Positions 7,410 through 17,292 are shown, counted from the first letter of the stretch. The stretch is DNA of 53,788 nucleotides from Bacteroidales bacterium (GCA_004554455.1 SFMG01000010.1:1-53788); one strand, 5' to 3'. The notes: a model not told the origin generated them from the sequence alone. Made by a program: numbers and translations.

Positions 7410-9728
7410 ATGAGAACCGGATTTTTTAAGGCAGTCGCAGCCGCAGTGGTCGGCTTCTGTCTCCTTGCCGTGTCCTGCAAGGAACCTGTGAAAATTACCC
7501 CCAATTTCCCCGAAAACGTAATCACCAAGCTGATGAAGGCCGGTGAAACCCTGCCTATTGAGTTCGATGCCAACATGGACTGGACTCTGAGGGTTAGCGG
7601 TGAAGGTGCCGGAAGCTATTTCGGAATCTTCGACGAGGGCCTGCTCGAGACCTCTGTCAGCGGAGGTGCCGGACAGCAGACCGTCATTGTCGGCTTCACC
7701 GAGGACGTCGATTTCGATGTTGACAGAGTCTGCATCGTGACCCTCGAGATGGGCGGCATGTCGAAGGAGATTGCCAACCTGACCAAGATCCGCGGAAATC
7801 GCGTGCTCGAACTCTATGTGGCCGAGCTCGATGACTTCGGCTTCAAGCAGTCTGGCGGGGCCTATGTCTATGGCAGCGAGCCCGTTTCCGAGCTCACTCT
7901 CCATACCTTCCCAGGTCAGGACACCTACAGTCTCCCTGTGAAGGTAGTCGCCAACTTCAACTGGATGCTCAACACCAACTCCACGTTCGTGAATGCCAGC
8001 GTGACCGAGTCCTCTGCCGAGGAGACCGAGCTGCTGCTCACTCTCACCACCGACGAGTCCCTTGCCGCAGGTGAGACCATTGCGCTCGACTTCCTCACTT
8101 CAGCCGAGGCCGATGCTGCCAAGTACTCTGTGAACCTCAGCGTTCCTGCCTTCGGCGACAGAATGGAGATAGACTGTGCATCAACCCTTTACTTCAATGC
8201 TGAGGGTCAGCTGAAAATGCCTGTGGGCAGCTTCGCAGACCAGCCTGCAATCTGCTATGTGCTGGCAGCCAAGGGTGCACGCGTAAGGGCCCTCGAATGG
8301 AACGAGGCCCAGGGCTGGTATGAGATCAGCTATGCCGCCTGGGTTCACGCCGATATGCCATTCGCTGCTGACGGCGCTTATATCCAGCCTGTTACGGCCC
8401 AGATTACCGTTGACGCCAATACCGATGTACAGAGGTATGCCGACATTATGATACTTCCTGCATCCCTGGCCAACCTCAGTGCAGATGAACTCTGCAACGG
8501 TGAAGGCACGGCCATCAAGCCGGAGTATGAGCAGTATCTTGCCGGCCGTCTGACCCAGGAGGGCAAGACCGCCGATTTCGTAAGCTTCGACGAGGCCATA
8601 GTCGAAACTTACAAGGCAACTCTCGAGAAGAACGCCGCCGGCACCGACTGGATGAAGGGCCAGTTCGGAACTGACGAGATCTACACTCTCACCTACACCG
8701 ATCCTTTCTCCGAGTCCGCTCTGGCCTTTGCTTCTTCCGTGACTTCCGTAGAGTTCTACGACTACGACTGCAACCGCCTCAGCGCCTCAGCCGTCGAGAC
8801 TTTCTGGCTGGAAATCAATGTATTCCAGCAGGGAATGAAGGGCAGGATATATATGTATCCTGATGCCTACGTGGCCTCTATGGGTGAGAAGCCTGAGTCG
8901 TTCATCGCCCTGCTCGACGCCGAAGGCAAGACCCTTGCCTTGCTCGACTGCGTTTACAGTGCGGGCGGCTCCTCGACTGTCGGCGGTGAAACGCTCACCG
9001 TAGTCGCCGGCGGCGCCACCATCGAGAAGCTCAGCTCCGGCGACATCTATGAGGGAATATGCGGAAATTTCAGCGTGAGCGAGGTTTATGACATTACCAG
9101 CTCTTCCGCTTCCAATATGCTCAGATCGACTGTTGCCATCGGCGGATACAATATCTACGATATGACTCTCACCAAAGTCAATGACGGCAGCCTCAGCCTT
9201 GAAGGCGCCAGCGCTAACGATTTCTACGTATTCGTCGGCGAGAAGGTTACCGAACTCACTTCCTGGATTGTCGTGCTGAAGGATGAAAACAGTGTCAACT
9301 TCACTGCCTTCCTCTTCACTTACGACCCTGCGGCTGCAGGCGCTTCCGAGCCGGTAAGTTTCGCATATCCTGATTATGTCAAGAATGCCACTATCTCCAA
9401 GTACAGCGGCAGCCTGCTCAGCCAGATAAAGAATGAGCACTATGGCGTCGATGAGAATGTAATTTACGAACTCAAGTACAGCGGTGAGCCGCAGATGGCC
9501 CTTCTCAATGTGCCGGGAGTGCCTTACGGAGAGGCCGCCTGGAACAATTTCAACGAGGCGACTTATCAACCTTATCCAAACTATTGGCTGAGCTACGAGA
9601 TGGAAGGCACGAATCAGATGTATGTGAATATGGCCGAGACCGGAAAGTCCGACTGGTTCGTATGGATGGATATGGCTACCTACAAGCCGATTCTCGTTCT
9701 CGTTTGCACGGCCGTCGCTGCCAACTGA
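7410..9728 (+). CDS. Large surface lipoprotein with BACON-like N-terminal modules
   Basis: 772 residues. Lipobox LLAVSC with Cys ~23. Residues ~30-130 have BACON-like features (IEFDANMDWTLRVSG, then a TVIVGFTED strand and a closing LEMGGMSKEIANL strand). A similar module follows at ~175-245 (VVANFNWMLNTNSTF). The remainder is beta-rich with no motif I recognise; it may correspond to DUF5003. I chose ATG 7410 because it gives a compact signal peptide; an upstream ATG at 7386 adds eight residues. It probably binds protein or peptide at the surface for the neighbouring SusCD and S8 protease, but that role is inferred from context only. Confidence 0.6.
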   Translation: MRTGFFKAVAAAVVGFCLLAVSCKEPVKITPNFPENVITKLMKAGETLPIEFDANMDWTLRVSGEGAGSYFGIFDEGLLETSVSGGAGQQTVIVGFTEDVDFDVDRVCIVTLEMGGMSKEIANLTKIRGNRVLELYVAELDDFGFKQSGGAYVYGSEPVSELTLHTFPGQDTYSLPVKVVANFNWMLNTNSTFVNASVTESSAEETELLLTLTTDESLAAGETIALDFLTSAEADAAKYSVNLSVPAFGDRMEIDCASTLYFNAEGQLKMPVGSFADQPAICYVLAAKGARVRALEWNEAQGWYEISYAAWVHADMPFAADGAYIQPVTAQITVDANTDVQRYADIMILPASLANLSADELCNGEGTAIKPEYEQYLAGRLTQEGKTADFVSFDEAIVETYKATLEKNAAGTDWMKGQFGTDEIYTLTYTDPFSESALAFASSVTSVEFYDYDCNRLSASAVETFWLEINVFQQGMKGRIYMYPDAYVASMGEKPESFIALLDAEGKTLALLDCVYSAGGSSTVGGETLTVVAGGATIEKLSSGDIYEGICGNFSVSEVYDITSSSASNMLRSTVAIGGYNIYDMTLTKVNDGSLSLEGASANDFYVFVGEKVTELTSWIVVLKDENSVNFTAFLFTYDPAAAGASEPVSFAYPDYVKNATISKYSGSLLSQIKNEHYGVDENVIYELKYSGEPQMALLNVPGVPYGEAAWNNFNEATYQPYPNYWLSYEMEGTNQMYVNMAETGKSDWFVWMDMATYKPILVLVCTAVAAN

Positions 9729-9740
9729 TAATCTTTTGAA

Positions 9741-12350
9741 ATGAATTTCTCCAAAATACTGAAATACAGCATTCTGGGCCTGCTGAGCATAGCACTGTCC
9801 GCCTCATGCGTCCGGGAGGATATCCCGGACCTGAGGGACAGGGGCTACGGCTACGTCCAGTTCAAAGTCTATAAGGAAGCCTCCTACACCAGGGCTTCCG
9901 GCCTGGATTATCTCCGGGATGCATCAAAGGTGATGGTAATGCTCAACTACGGGGACGTGCAGATCAGCCAGACTCTCACCCTGTCCGCTTCGGACGCGGA
10001 GTCTGCCGAGTACGGCCTCAGGAGCGCCAAGCTGAAACTCCTTACCGGTGAATACAAGGTACAGGCCTACACCATTTTCGACAAACTTGACCAGCAGGTT
10101 TACAAGGGCGGCGAGAGCGGTTCCTTCGAAGTCGTGGAGGGCGGTCTGTCGGTTCACGACCTCACCGCCGACGTGGTGGCGAGGGGCAAGGTACGTTTCA
10201 GCTTCGTCAAGTACTTTCTTTCCGGCACAAAGGCCGCTTCAAGGGAATATACTTTCGACGAGGTGGCATCGGCCAACCTGCAGCTCCGCAACCTTGCCAC
10301 GGGTGTCCGTACCAATGTGGATGGACTGAAGACCAGCTTCTCCACCCATTTCTACGACAAGGATGAAGTGGAAGACGGCTATATGACTTCCAGTCTCTCC
10401 TGTGACAGTCTCGTCAGTCTGAGGGCAGGAAAGTACGTGGTTGAGAACTACACTCTCTTTGACAAGACGGGCGAGCTGCTCGAACTGGCTTCTCCTGTGG
10501 AAGAGTGCTCCTTCGAGCTGTCGGACAACGCCGGATGCGAGGTCGAGGTGCCTGTCACCATGAACGAGTCCGCCGAGTATATCAAGGACTACTACGCCCT
10601 CAGGGAGATCTGGAAGTCCCTCGACGGCCCGAACTGGTACTATTTTGGAGATGACTGGACCGACGGGTCCAACTGGGATTTCAACAAGTCCCCTGACCTC
10701 TGGGGCAACCAGCCGGGTGTGCAGCTGCACTCCAACGGCCGCGTGGCCCTCATAAACATAAGCGATTTCGGTTTCCGGGGAGACCTCTCCCCGGCAATCG
10801 GTCAGCTTAGCGAGCTTGTGGAACTCTACCTGGGCTCGCACAATGACCTGAACATTGTCGAGTATGACCCGACAATGGAAAGCGGTGGCGGAAGCGCCGA
10901 AAGGATGGCCCGCCACAAGGAGTATCTCTCCATGATACATCCTCTCCACCAGCTGTCCGAGCCTGTGGCAAGGGCTCTGATGGAGCACAATATCGAAATC
11001 CCGGAGATTGCCCTCTACAAGCGCTACAGCGAGAAGGAAATCTTCGAAATGGAGAAGAACGGGGCAATTGTCCCTATGGACATAACTGAAGGCAAACTCT
11101 GCAACGGCCTCCGTTCCCTCCCTGCCGAAATAGGCAAGCTCCGCAAGCTGGAGCGTCTCTACATAGCCAACGGTGAACTCAGCGATCTTCCTGCGGAACT
11201 GAGCGGCCTCGAGTCCCTGCTGGAGCTTGAAATCTACAACTGTCCGAAGATGCTCCGCTGCCCGGAGGTCATAGGACAGATTCCTCATCTGGAGGTGCTC
11301 AATATGGGCGGAAACCCTCAGCTGCTCGAAGGGGAGCCGGAAAGGGTGATCGAACTGCTTTCCAAGGGCCCTGCCGCCGAGCTCATCCAGATACTTTATC
11401 TCAACAAGGGCAGTATGCGTGTCCTTGACGGCGCTGCAATAGGCCGTATGAAGAAACTCGGCCTGCTCGACCTCTCCAACAACCGCATAGAAAGCATCAC
11501 GGAGGCTTTCGGCAGCGATGTGGGACCGGTGCAGCTCTACCTCAACGGCAACCGTCTCTCTTCGGTTCCCGTAAACTCCGAAGGAGTGTTCTGCAATATG
11601 GAGGACATAGAAACCATCAGTTTCAGCAACAACCTCTTTACGGAACTTCCTGACATTTTCTCCTCAGAGTCCATTTACATAATGGGTTCAGTGGACTTCT
11701 CCTTCAATCACATTTCAGGGGTGCAGAATGCCGGCAAGGGCTACAAGGGCATCAATGTCAACACTCTGACCCTGAACAACAACGAGGAACTGACAGTCTT
11801 CCCGGCCTGCTTCGCCGAGTCCAACTCCATCATTTCCAACTTCGCCCTGCGCGGCTGCTCCCTCGAGAGCTTCGAGGAGGGCTGCTTCACCGGTGAAAAG
11901 GTGGTGAACATCCAGTCCCTCGACCTCTCCTACAACCATTTGAGCAAGCTCTCCGACGAACTCATCGCGACCAATGTCCCTTACCTCTACGGAGTGGACA
12001 TCTCCTACAACCGTTTCTCCGCCTTCCCTTACGGGCCTCTCGATTGTGCCGGGCTCACCGTTTACGGAGTCAGGGGGCAGAGAAATGCGGCCGGAGAACG
12101 CTGCCTCAGCGAATGGCCTACAGGCATATACAGGCACACGGGCCTGCGCGGACTCTATCTCGGCTCGAACAATCTCGGCAAGATAGACGACACCATATCC
12201 ACACTTATATATTTCCTCGACATCAGCGACAACCCGGATATCATTTTCGACGCCAGCGACATTTGCGCCGCCTACGCGAACAAGGTATATTACCTGATCT
12301 ACGACAAGTCGCAGGAAATACGTAACTGCGAGTATATAGAACTGGATTGA
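9741..12350 (+). CDS. DUF4458-like leucine-rich-repeat surface lipoprotein
   Basis: 869 residues. Lipobox IALSASC with Cys ~23. Residues ~30-275 hold two related beta domains ending in an extended strand pair (LRSAKLKLLTGEYKVQAYTIF; LVSLRAGKYVVENYTLF), matching DUF4458. The phrase LREIWKSLDGPNWY near 290 marks the usual link into LRRs, which run to ~840 with repeated LxxLxLSxNxI units (LGLLDLSNNRIESI, LYLNGNRLSSVP, LDLSYNHLSKL). LRR proteins of this kind bind proteins. The position between SusCD and the S8 protease fits capture of protein substrate. Confidence 0.8.
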   Translation: MNFSKILKYSILGLLSIALSASCVREDIPDLRDRGYGYVQFKVYKEASYTRASGLDYLRDASKVMVMLNYGDVQISQTLTLSASDAESAEYGLRSAKLKLLTGEYKVQAYTIFDKLDQQVYKGGESGSFEVVEGGLSVHDLTADVVARGKVRFSFVKYFLSGTKAASREYTFDEVASANLQLRNLATGVRTNVDGLKTSFSTHFYDKDEVEDGYMTSSLSCDSLVSLRAGKYVVENYTLFDKTGELLELASPVEECSFELSDNAGCEVEVPVTMNESAEYIKDYYALREIWKSLDGPNWYYFGDDWTDGSNWDFNKSPDLWGNQPGVQLHSNGRVALINISDFGFRGDLSPAIGQLSELVELYLGSHNDLNIVEYDPTMESGGGSAERMARHKEYLSMIHPLHQLSEPVARALMEHNIEIPEIALYKRYSEKEIFEMEKNGAIVPMDITEGKLCNGLRSLPAEIGKLRKLERLYIANGELSDLPAELSGLESLLELEIYNCPKMLRCPEVIGQIPHLEVLNMGGNPQLLEGEPERVIELLSKGPAAELIQILYLNKGSMRVLDGAAIGRMKKLGLLDLSNNRIESITEAFGSDVGPVQLYLNGNRLSSVPVNSEGVFCNMEDIETISFSNNLFTELPDIFSSESIYIMGSVDFSFNHISGVQNAGKGYKGINVNTLTLNNNEELTVFPACFAESNSIISNFALRGCSLESFEEGCFTGEKVVNIQSLDLSYNHLSKLSDELIATNVPYLYGVDISYNRFSAFPYGPLDCAGLTVYGVRGQRNAAGERCLSEWPTGIYRHTGLRGLYLGSNNLGKIDDTISTLIYFLDISDNPDIIFDASDICAAYANKVYYLIYDKSQEIRNCEYIELD

Positions 12351-12352
12351 AT

Positions 12353-13984
12353 ATGAAGAGAACATATATATATGCATTGACTGCGCTGCTGTTTGCCGCT
12401 TCCGCCTGCGTGGAACCGGTGCCTGAGTTCAGACTCGACACCGACGCCATAGAAATCGGAGCCGAGGGCGGCGACGTCTGCGTCAGTCTCGATTCCCCGG
12501 AAGCCTGGATCGCGAAGACCCAGGATCCGTGGATAACCGTTACACCGGCGAACGGAAATGCTTCCACGCAGTGTACCATAATGATCGACACCGCCCTGAA
12601 CTTCACTCCGAGGGAGGGTCTGGTGAGGATAGAGCTGCTTTCCAGCGGCGAAAGGAAGGACGTGAAGGTGACACAGAAGGGCTTCGACCCTGTCATCGCC
12701 GCCCGCAAGAACGAGTTCAGTCTCAAGAGCTACGCCCCTCTGGAGGAACGCAGTTTCGATGTAGTGGTGGACGCCAACCTGCCTTTCAAGGTGGAGATTC
12801 CGGAGCAGGACAGGGAGTGGCTTTCCTGTACAATGCCCGAGCTGGTACTCGACAGGGGTGCCCGTCCGCGCAGCGTTACCCTGCATTTCGAATGGGGACT
12901 CAATTTCACCCAGGAACCACGTTCCACCAGCGTGGCCCTGCTGCCCGCCGATACCCAGACCGAAGTGTCAAGTCGTGGACTGGAAATCTCCCAGGCCGCT
13001 GCGGACGCCATAGAGATAGGAATCAAGGGTGACTCCCTGGCCCTGATAGCAATCAACCAGGCCCTGGAATGCTGGGCATCCTTCGACACATCCGAGAGAA
13101 TGGAGCACTGGGACGGAGTCAGCGTATGGAAATCCGGCCCGAACAAGGGCCGCGTGCGCTCGGCCTCCTTCCGCCTTTTCGCAACCAAGGAGGGTATTCC
13201 TTTCCAGGTCAAATATCTGACCGCTGCCGAGGAACTGACCTTCTTTGGCAACTCCAACACCTTCCTCAAGAATCTTGACCCGGGTGAGCACATCTGCGAG
13301 CTCACTCAGCTCAAACGACTGAATATCAGTGCATACGGACTGGTGTCCCTGCCGGACAGCTTTGCTAAGCTGGAGAATCTGGAGTACCTGAATCTCTCCA
13401 GCAACAACTTCCCTGAACTCCCGGCCGTACTCTGCCGCGAGAACTTCCCTAAGCTGCACAGTCTGATACTCAATGCCAACCAGCGCCACGTCTATTACGA
13501 TCTCTCTAATACGGTAGAGAAGAATCTCGGCGGCTTCATCGACGAGTCCGATACGGATGAGTCCGGAAAGCGTTCCTTCCCTATGCGTTTCCTTCGCTGG
13601 ACCGAACTGGACACTCTCGTGTTCTCTGTGAATTACCTTCAGGGCAGCATACCGGATCTCAGCGACGACCCGAGCTTCCCAAAGTGGACCGCCGAAGAGG
13701 TGAACGCCTGCGACACCCTTCCGTCCAGGCTCATAGGCCTGCCTAAGGTGCTCCCTCATACCACCCTCCTCACGATGAACCTAAACAGGCTCAGCGGAAC
13801 CCTGCCGGACTGGCTGCTCTACCACCCTTGTCTGGACCTATGGGTGCCGGACGCCCTTGTATTCCCTCAGGAGGGCAAGGACGAGAAAGGCAATATCTGC
13901 GGCTTCACCAATGCCCCTGCCAATCTCGACTACTATTACAGGGAGTATGTCAATAAGAAGTATAATCCCAACAACAAGGAGTAG
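12353..13984 (+). CDS. BACON-LRR surface lipoprotein
   Basis: 543 residues. Lipobox-like AASAC with Cys ~19. Two BACON domains sit at ~25-105 (PWITVTPANG, then LVRIELLSSGERKDVKVTQKG) and ~110-215. LRRs lie at ~255-500 (LKRLNISAYGLVSLPDSF, LEYLNLSSNNFPELP, LTMNLNRLSGTLPDWL). BACON domains bind carbohydrate or mucin-type glycans or act as spacers, and LRRs bind protein. ATG 12353 is the likely start; a TTG at 12347 would overlap the previous stop. The stop directly abuts the S8 protease start. Confidence 0.8.
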   Translation: MKRTYIYALTALLFAASACVEPVPEFRLDTDAIEIGAEGGDVCVSLDSPEAWIAKTQDPWITVTPANGNASTQCTIMIDTALNFTPREGLVRIELLSSGERKDVKVTQKGFDPVIAARKNEFSLKSYAPLEERSFDVVVDANLPFKVEIPEQDREWLSCTMPELVLDRGARPRSVTLHFEWGLNFTQEPRSTSVALLPADTQTEVSSRGLEISQAAADAIEIGIKGDSLALIAINQALECWASFDTSERMEHWDGVSVWKSGPNKGRVRSASFRLFATKEGIPFQVKYLTAAEELTFFGNSNTFLKNLDPGEHICELTQLKRLNISAYGLVSLPDSFAKLENLEYLNLSSNNFPELPAVLCRENFPKLHSLILNANQRHVYYDLSNTVEKNLGGFIDESDTDESGKRSFPMRFLRWTELDTLVFSVNYLQGSIPDLSDDPSFPKWTAEEVNACDTLPSRLIGLPKVLPHTTLLTMNLNRLSGTLPDWLLYHPCLDLWVPDALVFPQEGKDEKGNICGFTNAPANLDYYYREYVNKKYNPNNKE

Positions 13985-16012
13985 ATGAAAATCAGATATA
14001 CGTTGATATTTGCCGGTCTTGGCACTCTTGTCTGCAGCGCTTTCCTTGCCTGCAGCAGGATTCAGACCCAGTCCCCGGAACCCGAGCCGCAGCTTCCCGT
14101 CTTCGGGGAGGACGTGGTGAGGGGTGAGCTGCTCGTGCGCTTCGACGAGGGCGTTGCAGCTTTGCTCGAAGAATCCGGCCTCACCAAGAGCGGTCCGTCC
14201 AATGTGCTGACTGCCTGCGAGATACCGTCCGTGGAGGAGGTGCTCGCCATAGTCGGCAACTACAGCATAGAGAGGGTCTTCCCTCTGGATGTGCGCCGCG
14301 AGGAGCTCAGCCGCCGTGAAGGTCTCCATCTGTGGTACCGCGTCCGCTTCGATGAGGACGCCCCTATGGAGCAGGTATATATGGAACTCTCCCGTCTGGG
14401 CGAAGTCAGCTCCGTGAACTGCAACCGCAGGCTCAAGAAGGCATATTCGGGTAGGTCCGTGCCTTTCCATATCGCGAAGGCGGCCGCAGGCACCGTCGCC
14501 GCCGGGAACTGGAATGACGAACTCTTCCCTTACCAGTGGCATCTCGTGAACCGCGGCGACCTCGGTGAGAGCAAGTTCTCCGCGGGAGCTGACGTGAATG
14601 TGGAGCAGGCTTGGGAACTCAGTTCCGGCGACCCGTCCATAATAGTCGCAGTGCTCGACGAGGGCGTCGATTACACCCATCCCGACCTCAAGGATGCAAT
14701 GTGGGTGAATGAGGATGAGATATGGCGTTCCCGCGAGGACAACGACGGCAACGGCTACGCCGGAGATGTATATGGCTACAATTTCTCCCTCGGCACTCCC
14801 ATCATTTCCACTGACGACGTCAACGACAGCGGTCACGGCTGCCACGTTGCGGGCGTGATTGCTGCTACTAACAACAATGGCTTGGGTATCAGCTCCATAG
14901 CCGGAGGCGACGGCAGCAACCCGGGAGTGCGTATAATGAGCTGCCAGATATTCTCCGGCGTCAAGGGAGGCACCGTGCTCGACGAGGTGCGCGCAATCAA
15001 ATATGCGGCTGACAACGGCGCCACCGTGCTGCAGTGCAGTTGGGGATATACTTCCGGTGCCGCAAACGCCTATGACTGGCAGCCTATGTACAGCAGCGAC
15101 GAGGCCTGGATGGCGGACAATGCCCTCGAGCGCAAAGCCCTGGACTATTTCATACACAATGCCGGCTCTCCGGACGGAGTGGTGGAAGGCGGTATCGCAG
15201 TCTTTGCGGGCGGCAATGAAAGCGCTCCCGCAGCCGGCTATCCGGGTGCATACGGCGACTTTGTCTCCGTAGCAGCGACCGCTGCCGACTGGACGCCTGC
15301 CGTATATACCAATTACGGTCCCGGCACGACCATCAGCGCACCGGGCGGCGACCAGGATTACTATTGGAACTATGGGGAGGGCTCGGAGCGCGGAACGCTC
15401 GGCTGCGTGCTCTCGACCCTGCCGCTGACGGTCAGCCCGAGCGGATACGGCTATATGGAGGGTACGTCCATGGCCTGCCCGCATGTCTCGGGAGTCGTGG
15501 CCCTCGGCCTTTCATACGCAGCCCGTCTCCACAGGCACTTCAAGGCCTCTGAGATCATAGACCTGCTCTATTCCAGCGCCACCCCGGTGGAACAGTACTG
15601 GAATATCGATGAGCCGAAGTACTATTACAAGTACGTTACCGACTTGGGTACCAATTACCGCAACTCGATGGATCTCAGACGCTATGCCGGCGGTATGGGC
15701 AGCGGCCAGGTCAATGCTAGTGCTTTCCTCCGTGCCATCGAAGGTTCCGGTGTGGAAATGACTTTCCCGAATGTCACCGTCGCTCCGGGCAGCAGTGTGA
15801 AGCTGGCTCTGAGGACATATTTCGACAATCTCTCCGGAGCAAGCGTGAAGGTGGATGACGGCAGCATCGCCGAGGCGTCCATAGTTTCCGGCAAGCTCGT
15901 TGTCAAGGGACTTGCCGAAGGCCAGAGCTCCGCTGTCATATCCGCGGACGGCAAGAGCCACCGCTTCGTGATAAGCGTAAGGTCCAATCTTTCGGAAGGA
16001 GGCTGGCTCTGA
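13985..16012 (+). CDS. S8 (subtilisin-family) serine protease, lipoprotein
   Basis: 675 residues. Likely lipidated at Cys ~23. Residues ~45-160 look like an inhibitor-type propeptide (GELLVRFDEG...VSSVNCNRRL). The catalytic domain has Asp225 (AVLDEGVDYTHPDL), His284 (SGHGCHVAGVIA), oxyanion Asn411 (FAGGNES) and Ser495 (GTSMACPHVSG), all present, so it should be active. A C-terminal ~90-residue beta domain ends in GGWL. The ATG follows the previous stop without a gap. It probably cuts proteins at the cell surface and feeds peptides to the SusCD pair of the same operon. A second S8 protease is at 23278-25206. Confidence 0.95.
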   Translation: MKIRYTLIFAGLGTLVCSAFLACSRIQTQSPEPEPQLPVFGEDVVRGELLVRFDEGVAALLEESGLTKSGPSNVLTACEIPSVEEVLAIVGNYSIERVFPLDVRREELSRREGLHLWYRVRFDEDAPMEQVYMELSRLGEVSSVNCNRRLKKAYSGRSVPFHIAKAAAGTVAAGNWNDELFPYQWHLVNRGDLGESKFSAGADVNVEQAWELSSGDPSIIVAVLDEGVDYTHPDLKDAMWVNEDEIWRSREDNDGNGYAGDVYGYNFSLGTPIISTDDVNDSGHGCHVAGVIAATNNNGLGISSIAGGDGSNPGVRIMSCQIFSGVKGGTVLDEVRAIKYAADNGATVLQCSWGYTSGAANAYDWQPMYSSDEAWMADNALERKALDYFIHNAGSPDGVVEGGIAVFAGGNESAPAAGYPGAYGDFVSVAATAADWTPAVYTNYGPGTTISAPGGDQDYYWNYGEGSERGTLGCVLSTLPLTVSPSGYGYMEGTSMACPHVSGVVALGLSYAARLHRHFKASEIIDLLYSSATPVEQYWNIDEPKYYYKYVTDLGTNYRNSMDLRRYAGGMGSGQVNASAFLRAIEGSGVEMTFPNVTVAPGSSVKLALRTYFDNLSGASVKVDDGSIAEASIVSGKLVVKGLAEGQSSAVISADGKSHRFVISVRSNLSEGGWL

Positions 16013-16013
16013 T

Positions 16014-16799
16014 TTGAGGAAGTCCGGTACCATAGCGTTCTGCCTTCTGCTTTGCTGCACGCTGCTTCCGGCCCAGATCCGTCTGGTGCCGTCTGAGAAG
16101 CTGCGTGAGTTCGACAGCCCCGTGCTCTGCGCGGATTCCTCCGCCCTGCTCTTTGAGCGAAGGGTGCTGGATGCCCCTGCAATGAGCGAGGACTCCGACC
16201 CGCTCTGCCTTGAATTCCCTTTCCGCAATGTAAGCGACAGGGAGATTCTCATCACCCGCGCCGTGAGCAGCTGCTCTTGTGTCAGGTTGCCTCAGCTTGC
16301 CGGGGGAGGAATGCTTCTTTCTCCGGGGCAGGAGATGGTGCTTATGGCCGTTTATGACCCGTCCGGACATCCCGGCAGGTTCAGGCGCAGGATTTCGCTC
16401 TATACCTCAGCTTCGGATGAGCATCCGGCAGTGCTGCTGACCATCAATGCCGAGGTGGCGTGGAAGTCCGATCCGGAAGGGGAGTACCCGTTCCGTTGCG
16501 GCTCCCTCCGCCTTCGCAGGGATTCTTTCGAGGTCGGTCCCGATGCCGAGACCGTTCACATCCCTTGCATGAATGCCGGCAATCAGCCCCTGACCATTAC
16601 TGCCGAAAGTGCATTCGTTCCCTTCTCCCTTAGTTTCCGCTGCAGTCCCGAGACCATCGCTCCGGGGCAGGAGGCAATGCTGATTCTCGAAACTAAGGCG
16701 GGTGACTGTCCTTCCGGCACTTACCCCCTCATCCTCAAGGGCAGCGGAGCCCGTCCGTCTGAATCCCGAATAATGATCAAGAAATCATCAGAAAAATGA
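16014..16799 (+). CDS. DUF1573 secreted protein (TTG start)
   Basis: 261 residues. A short signal peptide (RKSGTIAFCLLLCCTLLPAQ) is followed by a DUF1573 beta-sandwich at ~60-150 (FPFRNVSDREILITRAVSSCSCV), then a second similar half (HIPCMNAGNQPLTITAES). DUF1573 is an immunoglobulin-like domain common in Bacteroidota and of unknown role. The only start that keeps the signal peptide is TTG at 16014, one base after the S8 stop; the next in-frame Met is about residue 57, inside the domain. The 3' end overlaps the next gene by 4 nt. Confidence 0.8.
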   Translation: MRKSGTIAFCLLLCCTLLPAQIRLVPSEKLREFDSPVLCADSSALLFERRVLDAPAMSEDSDPLCLEFPFRNVSDREILITRAVSSCSCVRLPQLAGGGMLLSPGQEMVLMAVYDPSGHPGRFRRRISLYTSASDEHPAVLLTINAEVAWKSDPEGEYPFRCGSLRLRRDSFEVGPDAETVHIPCMNAGNQPLTITAESAFVPFSLSFRCSPETIAPGQEAMLILETKAGDCPSGTYPLILKGSGARPSESRIMIKKSSEK

Positions 16800-17233
16800 A
16801 AAATATCAAGTCCATACTCTTTGCCGTCCTTTGCCTGACGGTCCTCTCCTGCAACAAGCACAAGGAAGAGGAGGTCTATCTCGAAGTGAACCGCAACAAT
16901 ATCTCCGGCTGCTGGTCACTCTCCAGCTGGAACGGCAATGAACTCGCCGAGGGCAGTTATTTCTATATCGAACTGCTCCGCAACGACGGCAGCTACACCA
17001 TAGTCGAGAGTCTCGACGGCTTCCCTGACGCTCCGAGCCGCATTACCGGCCGTTATGCCCTTGCGGATGACGAGGTCCTTGGCACTGTCATCAGCGGTCT
17101 CTATGACCACGATTCCGGCTATTGGGCCCACGACTACGTCATCAGCCAGCTCACGGCCACTTCTATGGTCTGGACCGCGGTGGACGATCCCTCTTTCGTC
17201 CAGCTCTTCGTCCGCTGCGACTCTCTCCCTTAA
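16796..17233 (+). CDS. Small lipocalin-like lipoprotein
   Basis: 145 residues. Lipobox TVLSC with Cys ~19. Residues ~35-140 form a run of short beta strands beginning with SGCWSLSSWNG, typical of the lipocalin-like family of small Bacteroidales lipoproteins. No ligand can be inferred. The ATG overlaps the DUF1573 stop. It is the last gene of the SusCD/S8 operon. The second S8 operon also ends in a small lipoprotein of this kind (25228-25644). Confidence 0.65.
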   Translation: MKNIKSILFAVLCLTVLSCNKHKEEEVYLEVNRNNISGCWSLSSWNGNELAEGSYFYIELLRNDGSYTIVESLDGFPDAPSRITGRYALADDEVLGTVISGLYDHDSGYWAHDYVISQLTATSMVWTAVDDPSFVQLFVRCDSLP

Positions 17234-17274
17234 CGTTTTCGGGGAACAGCTCTTGCAGAAAGAAAAAATATGAT

Positions 17275-17282
17275 TATATTTG
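17275..17282 (+). promoter_or_regulatory. -7 box of the tRNA-Ala promoter
   Basis: TATATTTG matches TAnnTTTG and lies 10 nt before the mature tRNA. CTTG at 17252-17255 is a weak -33 partner with a 19-nt spacer. Confidence 0.6.
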
Positions 17283-17292
17283 CAAGACGAAC

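Noticed and set aside
13838..15484. 548-codon open frame on the minus strand
   Set aside because: It is antisense to the S8 protease, whose triad is intact on the plus strand.
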